Source: Prostheceraeus crozeri (Eukaryota; Platyhelminthes; Polycladida; Euryleptidae). Taken from it: 64,000 nt of DNA. The notes below the pieces were generated by a model, which had not been told where the DNA came from, searched no databases, and worked only from the letters and a program-made list of their open reading frames with translations. Location: NCBI GenBank assembly GCA_907163375.1, contig CAJQUW010007936.1, forward strand, positions 1-64,000, given 5' to 3'. Of this stretch, positions 27,301 to 39,300 are shown piece by piece (position 1 is the stretch's first letter; every line of letters begins with the position of its first letter). Both the position numbers and the translations under genes were made by a program.

Positions 27301-30300
27301 CTTTTTTCAAGCCGGAGAAGGTAGTCGCTATGAGCAAGATTGAGTTTTTGTATATTTTTAAATGCAGATTTCAAATGTATTTCAACAAATCAACTCGGAA
27401 CTTTTCAGCCTTACTTAGATTATGGAGCTTAAAATGCTTCCAAAAGCTTTGCTTATGTAATCCACGTGTAAAAATTCCATCTCTAGTAGAAAGACTGAGG
27501 AATGGGAGCCCAAAATCAGCTTGATTTTCTGCACATTTCACTCCACTTCCGATTCGATTCTTTCTGTGGTACATGCAGATGTATATTATTAGGCAAACTC
27601 TCCGCTAAATATTGCAGCCATGTACGCGACGGCAGCAAAGCTGTCGTGACTACATTCTATCTAATATTCCTTCGCCATCCAATTTTTACATAAAAATATC
27701 TCTCTATATGCGTAATGACCTACCATCCGATGAAGGTGAATAATTAACTTAAACCCTGCTACACAAACTTCACATCATTTTCGAAAAATGTGGACTATTT
27801 GATGTGTATTCAATCGCATAAATTTCACGGCTTCCCACACTTTCCTAGCCTCCCATAAAGTTTCAGTGATCTACAATTCTACCCGCTTTCTGCTTACTGT
27901 ATACGGTTCAGTATCAACTTAACTTCAAAACATTTAGCCAACTCTAATACATGCTAATTTTGGTTTAAAATGAGTGAACCTATATGCGTCTGGCAACTTG
28001 ATAATCGTGATCCTCAATTTCAGAATTTTTCTGAATGCCATGAATTTCACGTCATTGAGTTAGGTGTTGCCGGTATATCTTAGTCATGATCTTTCTCATC
28101 AAAACTTCTTGTGTTTCAATCAATTCAAAAGCATAGCTTTTTGTGATAAACACATGGTTATTAATTAATGGATCGTTGCCGTTGCTTGTTGAATTGATAA
28201 ATGACTGTCACTTATGAACTATCGAAAGGGTGATAAAAATATAAAGAGTTAGATAAAATGCTACCTTCCGTCAACGGCATGAAATCAAGTAAAAAGTAAA
28301 ACTTGCCGACAAATGCGCGTATAACCTGCTTGTTCATTTACTTTGCTCTGTAGATTTCTGAAATACCCAAGAATGAACTAGATAGCAATTTCTGTAATAT
28401 TAATTTGATGAAGTATTACAGAGACCTTGAAGAGGTCCATCAGTTCATGATAAACACGTAGCTGACAGCTCCGATCTGATTGAGAACGAATATCGAATGT
28501 TTAAGAATGAAGTAAAAATCGCTGATTTGCTGAGCATGAAGAGCACAACCACAATAATCTTTATTGTTTCAGTGTTTTATTCCATTTAGGAACATTCGAT
28601 GAAGAGGTGTTCTGCGATCTTGATTTGATTCTACGAAACTGTTTTTAATTTGATCGTTGATCTTTTCATGTGTAATTTCAATGCCGATGATATTTGTTTC
28701 CTATACTGTAGCTTCAAATGATGCGCCGCACTTTGACCAGTGCCAAGGGTCGCATCGAGTTCTTCAATTAGTAACCAGTTCACAGGTCTGTTGGTAAATC
28801 GCTACTAATCGGTGTTCGGCTTTGCTTTGTGTCGGTGTCGGTGTGCAAAGACGTTCGGGATGTGATTGGGAAATCAATTCAGATTGATTGTCCCATCAAC
28901 TTTGTAGCACGTTGATATAATGCAGGATGTATGTTGATGTCGTATAATTCCTCGAGCCGAAATCAAATTTTAAATTGATTCTTTGAATTCAGAGTAGCTG
29001 CTTACATTCTTCACTCCACTGTAGAAATGATTCACCGAAGCATTTTATATCATTTATCAATACGGTTCTAAACCTGATTTCATTTTAATAAATTCTTTGA
29101 ATCCCTTTCCTGCAGCATAATATGAGTGCGTTAAATTCTTGATGCTACATGCATGCACGTAAGCATTTACTTGGAATATTTTGTGATGATTTTGTGAAAT
29201 AGAAACATGGCTTGGCCAGTTGATCAATTCCGACATGACATTTTTTTGATTGGGCGTATCATCCTGCGATATTCTTTGAAGGATGAGCGTATCGGCTGAT
29301 TATGAAAATTCTGCTAGGCGTGTTGCTAGTTCCAATAGCTCAGTTGGTAGAGCGATGGCTTATTCAGACTGGCAGCAGAGCCCTTCAGATTTGAGACGAG
29401 TTCGAGTCCGGCTGTGGGAAAGGTACTTCGATTTTAACTACATATCTCTAACCGAATTGGAGACTAACAAAGAAAAAGAACTACTCGTATGATTGAGATA
29501 GACTGATTTGAAAATTGCAGAGACGCTCCTACTGAGTAATTTTTGAAGTTTAATGTCCATATTGTAGAAAGGTTGCCTGCCATGGCTGCGTATTTGACTC
29601 TAAGTTGTAAACTACAGATTATTTCAGATTTCATCAGTGAAGAAGATCCACATAAATTTGAATCTTTCTTGACGAAATTCAGAGATACATCTTTCTTTAT
29701 ACATTGGTTAAGAAACTTCTCTCATAATCGCCACTTGTAATTGAATGTATAGCTTCGAAAATATTTGAGTGATTTTCATAGATTTTTTTCATTTTGAATT
29801 GATTCTTAAATGATGATTATGAAAATATGGTGCTCGACATTCAAGAGTCACTGATATGAGCTCATATCAAACTTCTTTGTGATTACTATTTTCCATCAAA
29901 GGAAGCTATTTGTTTGCGGATTGCCACTGAGTGTGATGTTGGGCATGAAGGGATCATATAAAATCAGAGATGCATTTACTTTATCCGCATACATGAGCAT
30001 AGGTATCTGACTTCTTCCATTGCGCACAGCACAAAATGCCTCACCCTGTTGGTGAACGAAGAAGGGTTTACAATTTGGGCAAACGATCTGCGAAATTACA
30101 ATCTGGTAGTGTTCAATAAACTTTTGAGTTCAATGAACTGCTTTGTTTTTAACTGCTTTGTTTAAGACATGCGTCTCCAGTATTTATGCATTGTATGAAT
30201 AGATATTTGAATATTTGTATTGTCATTTGAGAATGGAATCAGCAGAATTCCGAAACGTCGTGATTTTATGGTGCTCAATTTTACAATGGAAAGCCGATCA

Positions 30301-33300
30301 CTCAACATCACAAAAATGTTTTCACGCCTACAGAGAAATGCATTTAGAAAATTGGAATCTGCAGGAATGAAATTAGTAAAATTTGTTATTGCATGGAGTT
30401 TGTCACTAAATGCATCTCTGAGAAAAAATGACGAACGTTCTCAGTTAAGGAATCAAACGAAATATTAATAAATCTGGGTCTTGTCCAATTCTTTGCTTTT
30501 ACAACCCACACTACAGATTGTAACTAGGGGTGCAATGGAGCAAATTTGCTTTCGTTAATCCGTTTTTCGTCCTAACGATTTTCACCTCACCACATACTCG
30601 TATTTGCCTGAAAACAGTTGATTCAACTAACATGAATACCATATGACTAGACAAAACTTCGCAAATGACGCAAATTGCGACGTTTTTCTGTTAAACATCA
30701 TAATTTTGAAGCGTTCATCGGTTCGTCTTGTTGAGATCTTTTTCGTTACAATTACCTAATTTGAACATAACCTGCCTTAGAAATGCTAAGAACTAGTGCT
30801 CCATTGCATCCCTTGTATAAACACTTTCATAGGGCATAAATGATATTTGAAATTTTTCAAGACGTGTGTAGCACAGTCATGAACTTAAGATTTTTCATGT
30901 TTTTTTATCTCTCCACTGCGTGGCACCAAGTGTTGCTTAAAATCATCATCACATCATGCATCTAAATGTGAATTTGAATGTTCGGTTCCACTGTCCGAGA
31001 TGTTTATAGCCTTGCTTAAAAATAACCTTTTTTAAAGATGCAAAATCACAATTAATGTACATTTGATAAAAATGCTTGTTTTTCTATAATCTAAAATTTA
31101 AAATTTTTCTAAAATCTAAATGTGAAAATTAAGTGGACAGAACTCGGATTTTGCGGGTTTATTCTGTGATAAGCAGACACGCTTCTTACTTTTTATAAGC
31201 ATCCAGCAACCGAAAGTGCAAATTTGCTGGGGACAATTGTAACTGTGTTGCCTAAATGAAATTTGACTGGTTCCTTCAACAAGTCCGGCAAAATCGATGA
31301 AATTTGCTGGCATAATTTTAAACAAAGTGAACGGATAATTCAAGAGATCAATGCAATTCGCAGATGACCAGGCGAAGAAAAATTCTTGTTGAGAAATAAA
31401 GAAGATAAAGTCGGATGCCAAATCATGGTGAACAAATAAAGCATTCTTATAAATTTGGAGTAGATGTCTTGTGTTTATCTGAATTTCGGAAGGCCCAATA
31501 TTCGTTCGGGAATAAAATGATAGAATGAAAAAAATGAAGCTTTAGTGTCACTAATCCCCCATTCTGGGGCTTGAACGAGACTGACATAATCAGACTTTTT
31601 TGGGACGCCGCTCGGTCTGAGCTCTTTTCTTCTTAGTAATGCCACTGAACGACTGATGATCCATGCACTATGGTCCATTCGAATCACAGTCCTATAATTT
31701 CATTTGAACAAATTTCGCTGTTTATGATTTTGACTACTTCATTCATGATCCACAAAAGTAAATATTTTGCTCCAAACCGGGTTGCCGACTGATCACTATT
31801 CATTGACCACTCACAATTATTCACCAAATACGGTCACTATTTCCATTCTGGTTCCTAAAATCAGTGACCATTAATTTTTATGTACTCCATCATTTTATTC
31901 CCATAAAAAGCATTTTTTTGTTCCAATGATTTCCGTGGCACATCGGCTAAGTGCCTGGTCTAGTGATCTTTTGTTCCAGAGGTCGAGCCCCGAAAGTGTA
32001 AGTGGCAGTTGGCAGTGACAGGAAGAGCATCCGAACTTTAAATACGACAGCGCTCCAAAAAAGTCTGATTATGTCAGTACCGTTCAAGCCCCAGTATGGG
32101 GGATTAGTGACACAAGCTTCATTTTTTTCATTCTATCATTTTATTCCCGAACGAATATTGGGCCTTCCGAAATTCAGATAAACACAAGACATCTACTCCA
32201 AATTTATAAGAATGCTTTATTTGTTCACCATGATTTGGCATCCGACTTTATCTTCTTTATTTCTCAACAAGAATTTTTCTTCGCCTGGTCATCTGCGAAT
32301 TGCATTGATCTCTTGAATTATCCGTTCACTTTCACACCCTCCACCTCCTTCATGGACTCTGTGATCATTTCTTGAGCATCCATGTTGAATAGTAGAGGAG
32401 AAAGCAAACAAAGTTGGCGTGTACTAATTGTACTCGTACAAGGTTCTGTCAATCATAGGGCTGTCTGAATGTTTGTTATCTGTCCCATCTACCAATACCA
32501 AGTCCATGCATCTACATTTAGTGAGCACTTCTCCTAGAAAACAAATTTTTATTCTAAAAATGTTCAAAAATTCTCGGAATTATGTGCATTTGCTCATCCA
32601 ATCCCACGAGACTTCTTAACATGCTCTGTGAGATGGAAAATATTATTGATGAGTTCCCGGGTGTGTAGGAAATCATGCAATTGCCCAGTATTCAAGAATT
32701 GAAAAGTAGTTTGTCCGTCAAACATTTGTATGTATCCATCGTGTGTGATCCGTCATAAGCCATTGTATGATTGACTGCTGCCAGAAGTCAGACTACTGTC
32801 GTTGAGTACTGTGACTCATGTGAAGTGTAAGATACAAAACTTTTCCTGAGCTCATCAGTGATGATAACTGCTCAACTTATTATTATTATAGACAACTTTC
32901 ATGACTTAGCAATTGAAATCAGTGGCGGCCCGTGCATATGGGCGCCTGGAGCCCAAGCATTCGCATGCATCGAACATTTTAAGTAGTATCACACACGCAA
33001 ATTGTTCACGGATGGGTGCTTTCACGAAGTCCCTCTGGAACAGTTTTGCGCATTCTGATTAGCTTGCCCAGCGTCGTGTGTTTGGAAGTCAAGCTTATAA
33101 CATTTTGCTGTATTAAACATGTACCTACTATGCAAAGCTGTGTACGTACAGGCGAAACACATTCGATCATTAATCATTGCTGTCTCTCATTTTGTGTGTG
33201 GATTCTATTTAAATTGAATCAGATTAATTTTCTCAAGAAGGCATTCATCTCAACAGTTCTTGGAGCGAAAAATTAGAAGTGAGAAATCTTGACTCGCCAA

Positions 33301-36300
33301 GGTCGCGAATCGTGCTAGCGTTTCACAAAACCTTGTCCCGAGCATTCGGAATTTCAATGATGAAGTTACTCAACAGTGCTTGACGTTTTTTAACTTTGAA
33401 AGATCGAAGAGCCGACTTTGTATATAAAATTGCAAATAATTTAAAGCAAAAATGAATGAATGAGTTTAAAGTGAAATTCTTTTTGCATTTCAATTATCAG
33501 GTATGAAATTTGAGCTTATTTTCTTTATTTAGTTAAATGAGGGTTCGAACTGTAAAAAGAATTCTTTATTATAAAAGTATCACAGTTAGATACTTAAAAT
33601 AGAACAGTTCAATTTCAATAGTTCGATACTTAAAATAGATCATTTTAATTTTACAATTCATAATTAGGCACATGTATGCAGATCTAGGCTTACATGTATA
33701 GCTAATTGTATTAGCTGAGACCATATTAGGTTGTGAGCTTAGATAATGAAGTTTGAACTGCGCCCCACTTCAACTGAACTGCATGAGCCGCAACTAATTG
33801 CAACCGATATTCTCTTATGATAGCTAGAATATGCGTATCCTTTTCTAGTTCCTAGAATATAAGTCAATTATAAAATGAAAAAATTAAGTCTATTATAAAA
33901 TCTAGTATTCAATTGATATACTGTTTTTCATACATTGTTGAAGAATTTCTAGAAACATGTTCGTGTTTCATTCGATTCTTGCAGGCATTCCGAAAGCACC
34001 TTTTTGGGACGCTGAATCAGAAGGATAGTCGAAGATGTTGTTGGATATCTAAGCCTGCTAAATGGTTGAAAAACATAATATTTCGCACTATCACCTAGAA
34101 AACTCAAAATGATCATCCACTAAAATATGCCAAGCCACATATTCTGATTTATATTTCGACATCATATAGTCGATATCACTTAGATAGAACAAATACCAGC
34201 GAACCTATGAGCCTGAAATTCACAGTTACGAAATCGGCAGTGAAATCAGAACATCAGTGCATCATAGGCATCAATACAGAAGAAATGTTGGATGTTCCCG
34301 AAACTAATCATCATAAAACAGCAAGAATAAGAAACCCGAAGAATATCTCACTCTTCCACAAAGACATGCCCCGTAATGAAGTGGAGTTTCACCCTAACAA
34401 AAACAATTTTCTTGAATCTGTTAATGAGCTTTATCACATTCTCGAAACAGTCATGGATAATTACTTCTCGACAAAAAAATCACAGCTAATAATGTTGAAC
34501 ACATTGAAGCATCCAAAACCGTGTGGCTCTAATGAAGCTGAAGAAACATCTTCCGGCAGTGATCACTTCGCTTAGCAGCAGACCACATGTGCGAACTTAT
34601 CTCGAAACTAATCAATGTTTCACTTCAAATTGGGATTGTACCAGAGCAATGGAAGCTGTCTCTTATTAATCCTATATGCCTTCGACAGAGCGAGAAGATC
34701 AAAGTTATTCTCAAACCTAAACAATTTGAAATTTCCCGACGAATTTTACAGTTGGATTGCTGACTTTTATGCGCACCTAAGCAGGCAACTAAGCTGCATG
34801 AAGCAGTACCGCATATTACAGATAACAATGCAGGTGTAGTGCAGGGATTTGTAATCGGACCAAATGCAGACCTGCCAACTGTCCCGGATGTCCCGGAAAA
34901 GTCTAAAATTGTATCGGATATCGAGATTATTATGCTAAAATGAATTTTCAACAGTTTTGGAATACATACTATAAAAGATTTTGAGCTGCGCACGCAATCT
35001 TAAGATATAAAAACCTACATGAAGTTTGCGGTACACGTGGAAACATAGTTTTTTTCACAGATGGAACGACCATGTTTGTCGATCGATTTCGAGTTTATCA
35101 AAAACCCATCTTCAGGACAATGCAGTAGCTGAGATAACAGTTTTTATACATGGGTAAATCATGGTCAATGCAATTCACTAAAGGATGCTAAAATTACAAC
35201 ATTTGGAGAGACACAGATGCAGAGTTCTCATTTACTAGTACATTAGTACTTGATCTAGTGCATAGTGTCTCTGAAATGTGGTTGTGAACACTTCCAAACA
35301 AAACTTTGAAGTGTGGATGACATCTCACTTCGGTAGGGACTGGCTTTCCTCTCAGATGCTCATTCACTCTCGTGATTAGGTATCTCCGTGTCTCACCAAT
35401 GTAACAGTTGAAATCCACACAAAGCCCTTGATACTGTCGGAAGGACTAAACGTGTCGGGAGAGTTCTTGACTATTTTAAATAGTGAATTACGTCGAACAA
35501 AGGGAGCCATTTTGCTATCTTTTTCAACGAATATAACCAGGGTTGCCCGGTAAAAACCACCCTGGTTTTTACCACCAGGTAAAAACCGGTAAAAACCTGG
35601 TAAAAAAAACCGCCAGCTTTTGTCACTATTTTTCGGCTAAAACAGGCTAAAACTGGCTAAAACTATTTTTCCAGCATTACTGCTTAAGTTTTTTGGGTAC
35701 ATACAATATAAGGGATCATCGTCACTCCTTACTTTATTGATGAACGTTAGTCGCAATAAGTTCACTTTACTTTTTCATCATTCGATAAACATTTAGGCCT
35801 GTATTTTCACAATTCAAACCTATCAATATCGCATTTCAATCAAGAATATGTTCCAAGTATAGGTGTAAGAATATGAATAATTATTTTAAACAAATATTGT
35901 TATAAAGCTGTTGTGCATTATTCTTCTAAGCGTGCACGCATTTTGTTGCTTTACGAATTTCATTCATTGTAAGATGCAACAGACGTCCATGCTGGAAGGA
36001 AATCACTTGGCTCTATATAAAAGATCGAAAACAGGCATTCCAGTAAGCTAGAAGGGTTGGAAAATGTAGAAATCTGGTCTCGGATTTCTACGATTAACCT
36101 CCCTGCTGATCTCATAGAATAGCTTGTTTTCTAAGTCTGTTGCAAATGTCCCATACCCATTGTGATTACGCGAGTATTATTATGAAATTTATCCTGCACT
36201 CCCAGAAGGACTAGATTAAACATTTTGCCCTTCAACATTTTTCATGTGATGATAATTGACCCTTACATATTTAGAGGATAAGGTTATGTTAAATGAATTT

Positions 36301-39300
36301 AAAACTGAGAGTAAAGTTCTGATCTGAGCTCAAAATATGGAAATTTCAAGAACTTTAAACAAACTTGAATATCCCAGTAATGTCACAATTCTTTGTCGCT
36401 CTCAGATTCTATTAATAAGATCAATTTTGCAACTTACTGGAAATGTTCTTTTAGTGAGATTATAACTGAAGCTGTTCAGAGATACACGATGCCTCACTTT
36501 ATCAAGATTGCTGGTGCGAACTATGCTATTTAATTATTATTTGTTCTTACAAATCATGATTTCCTGCTATAGTCACAAGCATTAGTACATTTAGTATAAT
36601 TCTAAAAAAAGTAGAAATGCATTCAAAGTGACTGTTGCACATTGCTTGATTTGAGAGGTGAAATTTTCCGGTGCAGAGACTTTTTGATAGAGTGTTTTCT
36701 CTGCGTTCATGAGACCTGGGTTCGAATCTAGATCTGATGAAACCTAAGCTACTATAAAAATAGGTTCAGCACAGAAGAATGACAGTGGGATTATTGAAGC
36801 TCGTCCACATGAAGAAAGTGGTTTGCTTAATTTAGTTCTATATATAAACCAGTTTTATTCATATATTTATTTTCATTTTTTCATTCATTTGATGATAATT
36901 CTGCGAGTATCTAACAACTTCTGTTACATGAACCAAAGAGCCAAAATGGTGCTGAAGTCTACATTTGTTCTTAAATCACAAGAAAAGGGCAGAGCAATCG
37001 TAAAGAGAGACAACATCACATGTCGATCGTGATAAAAACATATCATGTGGTTCCATCACAGAATGAATGTCATGTTTTGGAAGATAAGAGTTGCAAACTG
37101 CAAACCCGCATGCACCGTAATACTTAAACCCAACTTGCTGTCGATTATTTCGTGAAGAAATAGACTGATTTTTCGGAATTTTAGTTTTAGCCGGTTTTTG
37201 CCAGTTTTGCCGGTTTTTACCGGCAAAACCAGTTTTAGCCGGCAAAAAGTCAACCCTGAATATAACGCAGTAATGGATGAATTATATGAACTGCATGCTC
37301 AGTGCCATTGACAGTTCGAAATATTTTTCGGCGGATCCAAACCACCGTCTGATCGCTGCTTCCACATGTTGATGGTCCTTACTAATTCTTGTCTTCATGA
37401 TTTGACTCATGAATTTTTGATTTTGATTTGACTTCATGAATTTGACGTCAACCGTAGCTTTTCTGTCTTTAAAACCAGTGAGACAACTCAATCATGAAAT
37501 GAGATCAATTCCGCATTGACTCCGTATGTTTACTGAGAAATCTGCTCGATCTAAAGAATTTGGCATCGTGCCAGCTCCCTCAATTTCAATCGATTGAAAT
37601 ATATAGTGTTGACTGGCATTACAAGAATATTCCTCCAGCAAGTCAGGAACACGTTGGACAAGAATCATTTCTGCCAGAAACGCTAAGGACTTCAGGAGTC
37701 ACACATTATGCAGAATACCCGGACGGTATATATTATAGATAAAACAGATAAGACTCGATGGAAAAAGGGTTTTCCGGAACAAGGAGGCGGATTCAATACA
37801 AGTTGCACCTGAAACGATCAACTAAAACCTCTCGATCAGCTTTGATTTCAAAAAAATCACTGACTCAATATTTTCTTCAAATTACCGATATTTTAATAGT
37901 GTTGTTTTTCTCACAAGCATCAAAAAGCAGTGATGCCATCCACAACGTAGTGATACTTCACGTACGTATAATTCGGTGAAACAGCCCATGCAGCCCATAC
38001 AACTTCGGATGGACAAGCTGTCTGCAGTATAGACATAGTGATGGCAGATCGCAACATACGTAAACAAAGCATCAGTAAAGTCACACAATGAATTTTCAAA
38101 GAAAATTCCAACAATTACCATCAAGACATTCTCCTGTGTAATGCAATATTGAGTAGCATGAAATGACTCAAGACCATATGTAGCTTGCAACCTTTCCATG
38201 CCCATGGAAATTATGGGCAACTAATAGCTACTGGGAGTTAATTCAATAAGGCATTAATACCACTTATTTTTCCACTTATTTAAGTATAAGGTCACTATTT
38301 TAGCCAAGAAAAGATATACCGGGCATGCGCTCGGAAAATGGAGAAATTTACTCAGCTGTTTTTCGACCTTATGTTGTCAGTTGCAGAGTAACAAATCGAT
38401 AGTGACTGCAAAAAGCGGAATTTGAGATGATAGGTGCAGAGTAGACACTCTGTAAGTGCTAGCACAATGAATTTTCAAAGAAAATTACAACAATGACGAT
38501 GAAGATATTTTCGTGTGTAATCTACATGTAATATTGAGTAGCATGAAATGATGCAAACCTACATGTAGCTTGTAACCTTCGTGGCAATAGTACTCTAATA
38601 AGCTCAATGAAATAATATCACGCTGTTTGTTAATGCTTCGCTCTATTGTGTGCTTCAGTGTCAAGAACAATGGAGATGGGATTTAAATGCTATCGAAGTC
38701 TCTTACTATGGTGGAAAATGGGATTAACAATCCACTTTATGTTATTCATATTTGTAATACACATAAGGGCATTACAATTTTACTTATTCATTTACTTGTT
38801 CCTCAGCGTTTGTCACATTTGTTGCGGTCCTGGACCTGTTTGAGATGAGCACCAAGAGTTTTTAGATCGCTGTAAAACTTATACTTCTACAAGAATTATT
38901 ATGTGAAGTACTTAAATTGGATACGGTCTAATTATATGTAATGTGCATTAGTTGAAGATAGTTTGACTTAAAATCCTAAAATCAATTTAGTGAATAGACT
39001 ATAAAATCACTATTAGAGTTATTTTCATATTTGGCAAGAGAAATGTTTTTAAATTTCAGCGGATTTTTGTCCTGAAATGTATTTTATCAAGCAACCATTT
39101 TCGTGTTGAATTCTACTTCTAGGTGACTTCAGCAAATTTTTATGACTATGTGCGGTCTTTTGCGAATTTTCTGAATATTGTTGCAATTTCTATTTGAACA
39201 GCATTCTAGCTTATTGATTTGTAGGGAAATGGATATCATTATCACATCATGCTCATTTATTTTTCAGAAAGCAAAATATATTTAAAATATATTTGTAATA

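Larger units (their letters stand above)
31324..32332. repeat. Inverted duplication with arms of about 283 bp
   Basis: The left arm 31324-31606 and right arm 32049-32332 are near-exact reverse complements. Shared words include aaagtgaacggataattc, gatcaatgcaattcgcag and caggcgaagaaaaattcttg (or complements). The spacer is about 440 bp. The inner part of each arm is the tail of the SINE family seen at 25625; the outer 210 bp or so is flanking DNA. Such high identity suggests a fairly recent event. Confidence 0.85.

Noticed and set aside
29328-29435. Possible genuine tRNA gene
   Set aside because: The D arm is excellent, but the distance to the T arm is too long and the acceptor ends do not pair; a SINE head is likelier.
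32920-32960. cagtggcggcccgtgcat as a transposon terminus
   Set aside because: No inverted partner or target duplication was found; left as a note only.
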